A stretch of 64,000 nucleotides of DNA, from contig NZ_JAUSXN010000001.1 of NCBI RefSeq assembly GCF_030816015.1, positions 62,001 through 126,000 on the forward strand. Direction: 5' to 3'. The translations under genes were made by a program, and so were the position numbers. Of this stretch, positions 18,553 to 26,475 are shown one piece after another. A model generated the notes under the pieces. It saw only the letters and a list, made by a program, of their open reading frames with translations, did not search any database and was not told the DNA's origin. This stretch comes from Pedobacter sp. W3I1. Its GTDB lineage: Bacteria > Bacteroidota > Bacteroidia > Sphingobacteriales > Sphingobacteriaceae. Every line of letters begins with the position of its first letter. The stretch's first letter is position 1.

Positions 18553-18679
18553 TGTAGTAAGTTTTAATGTTTTTAAAATGAATGAATTCTTGCGAGCATG
18601 GAGCTTGGCGCATGGCGGTTGGCGTTTACTTGCCTTATACCCTCAACCTTACACCCTCTACCTTTCTGCCCTCAGCCTA
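18553..18679. repeat. Spacer shared by both hcp pairs
   Basis: The 127-bp spacer between the two hcp genes is almost identical to the spacer at 30896-31023, differing at only a few bases. Since spacers are not protein-constrained, this shows that the whole hcp-hcp segment was recently duplicated or homogenised by gene conversion. Confidence 0.8.
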
Positions 18680-19075
18680 CTAAGCTTTTGGCCAGTCGTT
18701 AAGGTGCTCGGCATTTCCTAATTTAAGCTTACGAGCTGAAATCTGGAACTTAAGCGTCATCGGGTGATCGCCCACAATGTTGATCCCTTCGGAATACTTA
18801 ACAATGTAGCCATCTTCGAAGTTAACTTCTTTCATTTTGGCATCTTCCTCTGTTTTCTTAATCAGAAGGCTTCCTGTAATGGGTTTGTACTGGTTGTTTA
18901 CCATCGCCTCGATAATTGAGGTGTCTTCGGTTGATTCGATCTCAATGTCAATGGTACCGCCGTAAACTCCGGAAGAAGGTCTTCCTTTAGCATCTACATC
19001 GCGGTTTAACGCATAGGCGCAATGAAGCACATCGTACTCCTTGCCCGAAAAATTTAATCTAGCTTTGAAAGCCAT
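18680..19075 (-). CDS. hcp: Hcp tube protein, copy B1
   Basis: 131-residue TssD/Hcp (MAFKARLNFSGKEYDVLH to LNDWPKA), paralogous to its neighbour at 18157 and identical in protein sequence to the Hcp at 31024. First gene of the module 2 hcp pair. The 5' leader (19076-19126) is shared with the other pair, including a small GTAGC-GGAG-GCTAC hairpin, after which the two upstream regions become unrelated. The two pairs may therefore be transcribed from different promoters while giving the same proteins. Confidence 0.95.
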   Translation of the reverse strand: MAFKARLNFSGKEYDVLHCAYALNRDVDAKGRPSSGVYGGTIDIEIESTEDTSIIEAMVNNQYKPITGSLLIKKTEEDAKMKEVNFEDGYIVKYSEGINIVGDHPMTLKFQISARKLKLGNAEHLNDWPKA

Positions 19076-19126
19076 AGTTTTAAAATTTAAAGGTTAAAAA
19101 AATTTAATTATTGTAGCCTCCGCTAC

Positions 19127-19410
19127 GTTAAATATAGACCAAATATTAAGCCAATTATTGTGTATGTTACTCATATATAACGAGTAACATAGTCGGTAAA
19201 ATTTAAAAATCTTGGCTCACGTTATAGAAAACGCAGATTATTGCAAAGAAAAAAGGTGTATTTTTTTTGAAATTAATTTCCGTCTTATTCCTACTACATG
19301 CAATAGCTCAAAATATTGTAGTATTTTTGGACAAGGTGTAACTTCTTGCGACAAAAATTCATTAACATATATTAAAAACAAATCCATTTAAAATATAATT
19401 AATGACTCGG
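19127..19410. promoter_or_regulatory. Upstream region of hcp pair B with a 10-bp inverted repeat
   Basis: A non-coding AT-rich region upstream of the hcp pair. It holds a perfect inverted repeat TATGTTACTC (19163-19172), a 9-nt spacer and GAGTAACATA (19182-19191). Spacing and symmetry suit a dimeric regulator. The same repeat is not present upstream of the other hcp pair. Function as an operator is inferred. Confidence 0.45.
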
Positions 19411-20093
19411 TTATTTAAAAGGATGGTCGATATTTTTATGATAACCCATAATTACGCTATCTTCAAAAGCTTTTTTGGTAATGATATCGAGTTTAAAGTT
19501 TAAACTATTGTTTGCAGGATCGAGTGTTAACCGATATAGGACATCATTTTTTACCCATGTAGTTACCTGTGGGTAATCAACAACCACACTGTTGAAATCA
19601 TTTTTATACTCTTTATAATATTCGGGAAAGCTTTCTTTAAGCATTGCCTTGGTTTTGGCACTCAACGCCTCGGCTATAATGTTGTTTACTGTGGCACTAT
19701 CTGGTTTCCCGAATGTTTTTTTGAGATACTGTACGCTGCCGGCAGTATGCTCTGCATTAACAGTAAACGTAGCAAACGACAGCAGGTTGTTATAAGTGGC
19801 AATAACTGCCCCAAATGAAGGGCTAATCGCTGCACCCGCGAATTTAAGATTGGCGCTTTCCTTTCCGTCGAAAGAATATTTAACAACTTTTTCGCCCTTA
19901 TCAACTGTTTTAAGACCGCCATCTGAAACTTCGATATGTCCATTCTGGTTTTCCACCCGTGAAGCATAACCGTTTAAATCAATATCCAGTGGTTTATTGA
20001 AAAAGGTAACTGCGCAATATCTATAACTTCTTTTTTACATGCAGTTGTTAACATCACGAGTAGCAAAGCGGATAACAATAATTTTATTTTCAC
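19411..20093 (-). pseudogene. Lipoprotein gene interrupted by a one-base frameshift
   Basis: The open frame at 19411-19956 (181 residues) lacks a plausible N-terminus, but the DNA upstream encodes one in another frame. A GTG at 20093 begins MKIKLLLSALLLVMLTTACK, a lipoprotein signal peptide, which runs into the wrong frame at the A-run 20000-20004. Adding one A on the + strand (one T in the gene) joins the two frames and gives a protein aligning end to end with the 231-residue lipoprotein at 21296 (shared LVDKGEKIV/TVDKGEKVV, PDSxxxN, IITKKAxxDxxxxxY). So this is a broken paralogue of that lipoprotein, or an assembly error in the homopolymer. If functional, it would be a periplasmic lipoprotein, perhaps extra immunity. 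Confidence 0.82.
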
Positions 20094-20128
20094 CTTAAAC
20101 ACTCCAAGCAGATAATTATTATTTTCAA

Positions 20129-20488
20129 TTATTTAACTCTTATATATTCAGATTTGTCTCCACCAGTTTCAATAACTAATATGTCCCCTTTAAAAGAATA
20201 ATTAGAATTAAATTCCTTGTTCGATGTTGCTTTTCCTTTATAATAAATTTTATCTTTAGTAAGTCTGTAGGTCATTTTTGAAGCAACTTGCTCTTTCCCT
20301 TCTCCTGTTTTTTGGATAAATTCACCGTTTTTGGTGAATTCTATATACATATTTCCTATGGATTTACCTGTACTACGATCTTTCATATCACTTGACCAAT
20401 TGCCTATAACTTTGTTTTCTAGATCCTTAGTCTGAGCATTACAGCTTAAAAAGGCAAATAAGAATAATATTAATAATGTTCCTTTCAT
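20129..20488 (-). CDS. Small lipoprotein with lipocalin-like appearance
   Basis: 119 residues from the ATG at 20488 (MKGTLLILFLFAFLSCNAQ). The longer frame to 20584 overlaps the upstream gene and has no signal peptide at its start. Lipobox FLSC, then a β-rich domain (IGNWSSDMKDRSTGKSIGN, YIEFTKNGEF, MTYRLTKDKIYYKG, YSFKGDILVIE) resembling small lipocalin-like proteins of Bacteroidota. Predicted periplasmic. It lies in the run of lipoprotein genes after the OmpA-domain protein. An immunity role is possible, but nothing in the sequence proves it. Confidence 0.7.
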   Translation of the reverse strand: MKGTLLILFLFAFLSCNAQTKDLENKVIGNWSSDMKDRSTGKSIGNMYIEFTKNGEFIQKTGEGKEQVASKMTYRLTKDKIYYKGKATSNKEFNSNYSFKGDILVIETGGDKSEYIRVK

Positions 20489-20513
20489 AATTTTTATTCC
20501 TGGCAATGTGCAT

Positions 20514-21290
20514 CTAGCGGATAATTTCGAACCCATTATTACCTTTTGGCAGGTGTATGTAAAAAGGGAAACCAAACTCTTCATTTGCTCCCTTTTTGAG
20601 GTAAGAAATAATAGGGCTATGATTCTTTCTTTTTAGGTTTAACAATTTATTCTGCGCATAAAATTCTAATTTGGTTTGATTAGGAAATTCTTGTAAAACA
20701 TAATCTTCCTCTGCCAACATAGCGAACATATTTTTTAACGCGCTCAAATTATCTTCTTCTAAATACATGGAAGTATCCGTTTCCTGATATCTCTTTTTTA
20801 ACAGAGCGGATAATTCATCGATTTTCTTATCCCTGAAAAGAAGGTATATGCTGCGATAAAAATCATTAACAAGTTTTAAGCTATTTTCATTTTTAATATC
20901 AATCATCTGGGATGCTACCCAACCTAATGTTTGATAAGGTACTTCAGCTTTAAAAACACCTCCTATTTTTAATTCCGGCAGCTTTTTTTCATTTAAAGCC
21001 GGAGCATCTAGTTTTGTTATTGTCTGTTGATTATCAAAATTACCATTTGCCGAATCCAAAACGTTTATTTTTATCTGAGCTTCGGCGTTAGGGTTAATCA
21101 GTTCACCTTCAACAGGCTTTAAAACAACACTAAAACTTTGATTGCCGCTTGATAAAATAAAGTGGTTAATCGGATATTGAGAATGGATGCTACCTCCTTC
21201 GGTATGGGTATGAACAACTACATCGTTTACAATGAGATCAAAATTTGCCAGTGAAATATTGTATTCCAGTAAATAATATGGTTCACTCAT
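20514..21290 (-). CDS. Unrecognised 258-residue T6SS-associated protein
   Basis: MSEPYYLLEYNISLANFDLI start, no signal peptide and no TM segment. The N-terminal half is β-rich (VNDVVVHTHTEGGSIHSQYP, FILSSGNQSFSVVLKPVEGE), like a β-sandwich. The C-terminal half (about 120-258) is helical and charged. It begins 5 bp after the 231-residue lipoprotein, so it is co-transcribed with it. I cannot name a family. It might be a cytoplasmic chaperone or immunity component of the nearby OmpA-domain candidate effector, or an independent accessory gene. Confidence 0.6.
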   Translation of the reverse strand: MSEPYYLLEYNISLANFDLIVNDVVVHTHTEGGSIHSQYPINHFILSSGNQSFSVVLKPVEGELINPNAEAQIKINVLDSANGNFDNQQTITKLDAPALNEKKLPELKIGGVFKAEVPYQTLGWVASQMIDIKNENSLKLVNDFYRSIYLLFRDKKIDELSALLKKRYQETDTSMYLEEDNLSALKNMFAMLAEEDYVLQEFPNQTKLEFYAQNKLLNLKRKNHSPIISYLKKGANEEFGFPFYIHLPKGNNGFEIIR

Positions 21291-21295
21291 AATGG

Positions 21296-21991
21296 TTATT
21301 TTTTAAAAAGATGTACATACGGACTATCATATTCTTTTAATAGCGGCTTAGCATATTCCTCAACAATGTGATCCATATATGCCTTTTTAGTTATGATCTT
21401 AATTGACATATTTAGGTTAGCATTAGTAGGATCTATAATCAGTTGGGTTAATATATCATTTTTGCTCCAAAACAATTGTTGGGGATATTGCGTAGCCTTA
21501 TTATCAAATTCATCAGCAACTTCTTTAACAAGATGTGGCATAAGGCTTTTTAATAATGCAGGTGTTTCCTTTTCGTTGTCATCAAATTTTCTTTGATTAT
21601 AAATAATGGAATCGGGTGTCGAATAGCTTTTTAGCATATCCTTAAGTAAGTTCGCAGCATCTTTATTATCCGGATGTACACTGATAAAACTCACAACGCC
21701 ATTGTAGGTTACTACTTTCGTTTCTAAAACTTCGGCTATTTTAGCTTTGTCGAAAGTTACATTATCGTTCCCTGCAAAAAAATAATAAACTATCTTTTCT
21801 CCCTTATCAACCAACTGAACACCATCTTTTGTTGGTAGTTCAAAGCGTCCCTTTTGTTCCGTTATATTTTTGGTAAATTCAGACAAATCTACATTGGGCT
21901 TTTCGGCAAGGACCAAATCTTTTAGGTCAATTTTTTTTGGACTGCAGCCTAAAAAGATTAAACAAACTAAAAAAGCTATATTTTTTTTCAT
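21296..21991 (-). CDS. Lipoprotein downstream of the OmpA-domain protein, candidate immunity
   Basis: 231 residues with a clear lipoprotein signal peptide (MKKNIAFLVCLIFLGC then S-P-K-K), hence membrane-anchored and periplasmic. The mature domain is mixed α/β and ends in IIxDPTNANLNMSIKIITKKAY. It lies 12 bp after the 866-residue OmpA-domain protein and is paralogous to the frameshifted lipoprotein at 19411. Its position directly after a signal-less, probably T6SS-delivered protein makes it the best candidate immunity protein for it. A duplicated copy further along would fit an immunity family that follows changing toxins. Confidence 0.68.
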   Translation of the reverse strand: MKKNIAFLVCLIFLGCSPKKIDLKDLVLAEKPNVDLSEFTKNITEQKGRFELPTKDGVQLVDKGEKIVYYFFAGNDNVTFDKAKIAEVLETKVVTYNGVVSFISVHPDNKDAANLLKDMLKSYSTPDSIIYNQRKFDDNEKETPALLKSLMPHLVKEVADEFDNKATQYPQQLFWSKNDILTQLIIDPTNANLNMSIKIITKKAYMDHIVEEYAKPLLKEYDSPYVHLFKK

Positions 21992-22003
21992 GAGTATATA
22001 AAA

Positions 22004-24604
22004 TTAAACCAAATAATGTTTCTTAAATTTAACATCGTCTTTTTCAACAAGAACAGCGTCTCCATCAAAGCTAAAAGTTCTCTTAATAAAACCAAACTTA
22101 ATTGTTGTAGCTGCAACAAAGGTGGCTTTTATGCCTCCGAATTCTGCTATTGGAGCGACGAATACTCCTTCTTTATCGGCACCTAATTTTACGCCTCCGG
22201 TAACGCTTGTTTTAGCATCTGCTTTTACAATCCCCGAAACCCCCATACTACCCGTTTCGGCTTTGGCTGTAGCTTTAAATTCGATATTGACCTTGAGCTC
22301 ACCGGTAATTTTGACTTCACCAGTTGTTTCTTTAGGGAATTTAACATTGATGATGGATTTCCCTGCAATATTAAGCGCTCCGCCTACGGTAATCAAAAAA
22401 GTTATCTTAACATATTTGTTCATTTTATCCTTAATCCAGGTGAGTACTTCACCAGCCCCCGGACATATAGCATTTCCACCATATTTTAGAACAATATCGA
22501 TTAGATCTATACTGAGAGTGGCTTCTATAAGCGGTTTTGTTTCTGCGCCGATTTCGACAATCTCTCCAACAACTTTGTTTGTTTTTTTTAAATACCATTG
22601 AGCAGATACCGCTAAAACAGGTGCCTTCACTTCGAACATGAACCTACCTTTGGCCAAACAGGAATTAGATACCCGATCTGCCATTTGCTTAACCTGATTT
22701 ATAACCCTCAGGGTTTTAGCAATACGTTCTGACCACTCTTTACTAAATTCAACCTTTTGCTTTTTACCTGCTGAAGTAGTCCATTCTCCTACAAATGATA
22801 GCTCAAACTTTTGAGCCATCTCACCAAAGTTTTCAGACCAGCCGGCATCTACTGCAGCGCCTATTGCTTTCTTTTTTGCTTCATCTAATTCGTAACCATA
22901 TAACTTATTACCGTAGGTGTAGGCAAAGGGTTGGGTATGCGACCATTTAAATTCTATGGTCCATTTAATATCAGAGTATACATGTATAGCAAATGTAGGA
23001 TTGTTCTGAACAGAATAATACCTGCAAGAATGGATATGAACTATGTAATTATTCATTAAACCATCTCGTTTAGGCCAAATGTAATTTAATGGAATAACAT
23101 TGAACTTACTCATTGTTGATACTGCCGGAACTGTAATTTTGCCCTCATTCTCAGCTTTTACATCAATGTTGATTAATTTGATGGTTTTATTATGCTTTTT
23201 TCGGTCAAAACAAGCTTTGGTATCGAATTTTACAGGTTCTACGGTAATATCTTTTGGTTTATTGCCAACAATAGTTTCATAAATAATAGTTTGTGCATTA
23301 TGCCCGTAATATTCAAAAGCAATATCTACCCTCCGGTTATTCTGATAGTCTGCCTCATTTCTATATTTAATATTATCGCGCCCTTTATTATCGTCTGTGG
23401 GGTTTACCTCTCCATGTCCTGCCGTTTTGATCAGATTAGGATCTAACTTTCCTTTGATAAAAAACTCTTTTACTGTTTTTGCCCTGTTTTCTGATAATAC
23501 ATTGTTATGGTTCTGTTTACCGATTACACAAGCAAAACCATCAAGTCGAATAGTACTGTATCGATGTTCGAGCAAGAACCGCAATATATTATTAAGCTGC
23601 TTAAGACTTTCGGGTAAAAGTTCCGTGCTATCAAATTTAAAAATAATAGACTCTAACGTTTTTTCCCGTTTATCGATAACATTTTTAACTCCACTTCCAT
23701 TATCGAAAACAAGTTCGGGTTTACCGCCTTCTTCTGTTACATTAATTTGTTCAAACTTGCATAACTCAAACCTTGCCTCGTTTTTATCAGGCTGGTAAAT
23801 GGTAACCGGTGTTCTGTTTTCGGGTATTTCTACTACCTGCGATTTAAGTTTATCCTTTATCCTTAAAAAACGGGCATGGGCCGTATCACCCTTACCACCT
23901 GTATCCTCAATATATTTACCAGTTACCGGATGTACCACACGTACATAAAACTCCTCAACATCCGCTCTATCATTCATAGAATGATACCATGCATAAGTAT
24001 TCGGGATTTTCAGGTTAATTTCACCGTCTATTACACTTACCCTATAAATTTTACGGGTTACCTCATCATCTTTTGGCCATAAACCCATAGCGGATCTCAG
24101 TTTTCTAAACACCCTTACTTCTACGTTATCGTAGCCATTTAAGCCTTCGGTAAAGAGCCTGAGCCAGATGAGTTCTCCGTACGAAAACTGGTAAGTTTTG
24201 CGCACATCTGCTCCTCCTTCATTTTGAGTCCACCTGCTGTCTACTATTTTCGCAGGCGATTCTCCTCTGATCTTTAAGCCTGATTTACTATCAAAATTTC
24301 CACTCCATGTTGCTTCAATATACCACAAATATGGTCCACATAATTTTTTTGGTATCCGGTAACCATAACTAAAACTGCTGGGTATTGTTTTCTGAAGATC
24401 TATAATGCTTCTTTCGTTAAAAACGGCCCATTTTACGTCTTTCTTTTTATCCTGTTCGGTAGTACCAGGCTGCCATTCACCTATTTTAAACCAAACATAT
24501 TGATCGGGAGCTACTACCACTAACTGACCAGGTATAGATCCTTTATTGGCATTATATACTTTACCTTCGCCGGTCCAAATAATTTTCTTTATTCCCTTTG
24601 CCAT
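22004..24604 (-). CDS. 866-residue protein with internal OmpA-like domain, candidate T6SS effector
   Basis: Starts MAKGIKKIIWTGEGKVYN with no signal peptide. Residues 1-260 are β-rich. Residues about 310-440 are an OmpA-like peptidoglycan-binding domain: IIFKFDSTELLPESLKQLN, TIRLDGFACVIGKQNHNNVLSENRAKTVKEFF and NNRRVDIAFEY. The remaining ~420 residues are unrecognised, include CPGAGEVLTWIKDKMNKYVK and a weakly hydrophobic glycine-rich stretch near 740, and end in β-strand-like repeats. Bacterial OmpA-like domains act in the periplasm, so without a Sec signal the protein would reach peptidoglycan only by T6SS injection. It lies 3 bp after the DUF4280 PAAR-like gene and before a lipoprotein, a typical tip-effector-immunity order. 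The toxic activity, if any, is unknown. Confidence 0.75.
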   Translation of the reverse strand: MAKGIKKIIWTGEGKVYNANKGSIPGQLVVVAPDQYVWFKIGEWQPGTTEQDKKKDVKWAVFNERSIIDLQKTIPSSFSYGYRIPKKLCGPYLWYIEATWSGNFDSKSGLKIRGESPAKIVDSRWTQNEGGADVRKTYQFSYGELIWLRLFTEGLNGYDNVEVRVFRKLRSAMGLWPKDDEVTRKIYRVSVIDGEINLKIPNTYAWYHSMNDRADVEEFYVRVVHPVTGKYIEDTGGKGDTAHARFLRIKDKLKSQVVEIPENRTPVTIYQPDKNEARFELCKFEQINVTEEGGKPELVFDNGSGVKNVIDKREKTLESIIFKFDSTELLPESLKQLNNILRFLLEHRYSTIRLDGFACVIGKQNHNNVLSENRAKTVKEFFIKGKLDPNLIKTAGHGEVNPTDDNKGRDNIKYRNEADYQNNRRVDIAFEYYGHNAQTIIYETIVGNKPKDITVEPVKFDTKACFDRKKHNKTIKLINIDVKAENEGKITVPAVSTMSKFNVIPLNYIWPKRDGLMNNYIVHIHSCRYYSVQNNPTFAIHVYSDIKWTIEFKWSHTQPFAYTYGNKLYGYELDEAKKKAIGAAVDAGWSENFGEMAQKFELSFVGEWTTSAGKKQKVEFSKEWSERIAKTLRVINQVKQMADRVSNSCLAKGRFMFEVKAPVLAVSAQWYLKKTNKVVGEIVEIGAETKPLIEATLSIDLIDIVLKYGGNAICPGAGEVLTWIKDKMNKYVKITFLITVGGALNIAGKSIINVKFPKETTGEVKITGELKVNIEFKATAKAETGSMGVSGIVKADAKTSVTGGVKLGADKEGVFVAPIAEFGGIKATFVAATTIKFGFIKRTFSFDGDAVLVEKDDVKFKKHYLV

Positions 24605-24607
24605 ACG

Positions 24608-25087
24608 TTATGCTTTAACACTCGCTTCTACACCGTTAAAATTATTTGCAGATTCATCTAACGATTCTGACATAGGGTTGAGCTGTGATTGTACGTCCTT
24701 ATTTGCGTTATCAAAGTTTTGTTTTGAGGCCTCTGCTTTTTGACCATGTTGAATGATCTCAATGCAATCGGTGCCTCCTATAGGGCAGGTAGCTTTACTA
24801 TCTTCAAGCAAAATTTTCCCACCATTGGTAAGTATGGTATTTTCATAAAAGCCCGACCATTTTGTTACCACTGCATTACAGGGTTTATTGTACATTTTTG
24901 AGCAGGAGCCAAACATATTTTTCTCGAAAGTTGCACCAATATCTTTGGTAGTCGCAATCGATTTCTGGCTTCCATCTTTATCATTCGCATATTCTTTGGT
25001 ATGTGTAAGCACTTTTAATTTATCTGGTGCCGATCCAAATTTGCACATGCACTGTGCCCCCTGAACTACAATATGTTTCTCTGCCAT
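24608..25087 (-). CDS. DUF4280-type PAAR-like spike tip
   Basis: 159 residues beginning MAEKHIVVQGAQCMCKFGSAP. The conserved Cys-rich pattern of the DUF4280/PAAR-like family is present (CMCKFG, GSCSKM, KPCNAVV, CPIGGTDCIEIIQHGQ). These proteins cap VgrG and sharpen the spike, and often carry or dock an effector. The C-terminal 45 residues are a polar, probably flexible extension. Downstream of the 318-residue protein by 3 bp and upstream of the OmpA-domain protein by 3 bp, so the three are translated from one message. Probably tips the module 1 VgrG (28290) and recruits the OmpA-domain protein. Confidence 0.85.
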   Translation of the reverse strand: MAEKHIVVQGAQCMCKFGSAPDKLKVLTHTKEYANDKDGSQKSIATTKDIGATFEKNMFGSCSKMYNKPCNAVVTKWSGFYENTILTNGGKILLEDSKATCPIGGTDCIEIIQHGQKAEASKQNFDNANKDVQSQLNPMSESLDESANNFNGVEASVKA

Positions 25088-25090
25088 GTG

Positions 25091-26047
25091 TTACTTATTT
25101 AGTAAGCGGTCCCAAAATCCTTTTCTCGATGTTTGTCCATCAATCACCACCATTTCTGTTACCGGCACACCCGTAACATTGGTGTCTAGCTGGAAATCTC
25201 GATCAAATTCTTCTCCACTTTTTGGGATCACCGTAATTTTTACCTTCACTTTTGATATAATCGGTGCACCATAACTAAAATCAGAAACCACCGAGATGAT
25301 CCTTTTGTATTTAGGATGTAAAAGGTAATTCCCTTCATAATCGCCTGTAGCTCTATTTGCGATATACAAATCATCTTCTAAAGGCTTAATGATGCCATTA
25401 TGCAATAATTCTATAGCACCAAAACTGTTAGTTTGTCCGCTTAGTTTTTCTTCTGTTATATAGCCTTCAACATTAAAACCCTTTGCTATCGGAAATTTAT
25501 ATATCGATCCGGAACTACGGTGCTGTCCATATTCTTTATAAAGCGGTTTAAAAAAAGTCTGGATAAACCAATCGTTTAATAATGCGATCTGTATGCTATC
25601 CGGATTGCCGAGCAGCTTTTCCATCTGTTCGATATAATTTTCAACCAAACTGCCTTCAAAATCGCTAAGGATTTTATTTTTCACTGATTGCCATCTTTTT
25701 AATATTTCCGCATGGTTGTAAACAGTTTGGAAACCTCCGTTCTGATCAACAGTAATTACAAGTGGATAAAATACTTTCCCAGCAGCGTAAGCCAGGCGAT
25801 CGGCTACCAGATCAGGAAGGATTTCGTTAATGAAAACATCTCCTATGCGTTCGATCTGAAATAAAGGCTGCCCCTCTGGCCCAGGTTTTAAACGGGTTAC
25901 CAATACCTCGTACTTTACTTCGTTGCTATCTTCTTCGCCCTCGTTAAAAGTGATTAAAACACCATATTTTACAGACAGTTCTGCTGGCCATTCTAAACGA
26001 AGGGCATTTATACCTGAATAATATATTGTTTTATTTGAAATATCCAT
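25091..26047 (-). CDS. Unrecognised 318-residue protein, possible effector adaptor
   Basis: MDISNKTIYYSGINALRLEWP start, no signal peptide or TM helix, mixed α/β. Its closing segment (DTNVTGVPVTEMVVIDGQ, then RKGFWDRLLNK) is a tail I do not recognise. It is encoded 3 bp before the PAAR-like gene. In T6SS clusters, adaptors that load PAAR proteins onto VgrG lie exactly here, so an adaptor role is plausible, as for the TPR protein of module 2. The two adaptor candidates show no sequence similarity to each other. Confidence 0.6.
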   Translation of the reverse strand: MDISNKTIYYSGINALRLEWPAELSVKYGVLITFNEGEEDSNEVKYEVLVTRLKPGPEGQPLFQIERIGDVFINEILPDLVADRLAYAAGKVFYPLVITVDQNGGFQTVYNHAEILKRWQSVKNKILSDFEGSLVENYIEQMEKLLGNPDSIQIALLNDWFIQTFFKPLYKEYGQHRSSGSIYKFPIAKGFNVEGYITEEKLSGQTNSFGAIELLHNGIIKPLEDDLYIANRATGDYEGNYLLHPKYKRIISVVSDFSYGAPIISKVKVKITVIPKSGEEFDRDFQLDTNVTGVPVTEMVVIDGQTSRKGFWDRLLNK

Positions 26048-26125
26048 TTTATTCCATTTGTAATCTATTTTATAAAAGGATATCTAAACAGTTCCAAAAT
26101 TGGAATGATTTAGGGTACATGAATT

Positions 26126-26473
26126 TTAAAAATCTAGTAACTGACTTATAAATGATTTCTTATCTTCAATATTATAAAACACCATGTGCAGGATAAACCA
26201 GTAGGATATCACTACAAATGCAATAAATATTAAACTCATTACGAGTGTTATTATAAATGGGTTCTTTATTTTGTTTAAACAAAAAACAACCAGTAGAAAT
26301 ATGGTTGTACTAATTATTCCAGCCGGCAGCCCTACACGGGGCAATACCATTAGAATCGATTTGGCATCAAATTTTAATAAAATATGGTCGTTTATATACC
26401 AAAGGCTTATACCAATAGCGGTAACTATAAACATTATCAGACTAATGATGATTATTTTTTGGGAATTTTTCAT
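26126..26473 (-). CDS. Three-TM membrane protein, probable lipase immunity
   Basis: 115 residues with three hydrophobic helices (about 7-26, 45-66 and 73-97) and a short polar tail, predicted to sit in the inner membrane. It begins 2 bp after the stop of the GHSHG lipase gene. Immunity proteins against phospholipase effectors are membrane or periplasmic proteins, so position and topology both suit an immunity role. It is followed by 78 bp without a gene before the 318-residue protein. No family recognised. Confidence 0.7.
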   Translation of the reverse strand: MKNSQKIIIISLIMFIVTAIGISLWYINDHILLKFDAKSILMVLPRVGLPAGIISTTIFLLVVFCLNKIKNPFIITLVMSLIFIAFVVISYWFILHMVFYNIEDKKSFISQLLDF

Positions 26474-26475
26474 TA

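Noticed and set aside
18553..18679. Possible CRISPR or tandem-repeat character of the hcp spacers
   Set aside because: The similarity is between two single distant copies, not a regular array. No CRISPR array was seen anywhere in the window.
19686..19967. A 93-codon frame overlapping the broken lipoprotein gene
   Set aside because: It shares DNA with the main frame, has no signal peptide, and only the other two frames together rebuild the paralogue.
22122..22601. A 159-codon plus-strand frame opposite the OmpA-domain gene
   Set aside because: Antisense shadow of a clearly coding minus-strand gene, with a Ser/Pro/Leu-biased composition typical of reverse-strand translation.
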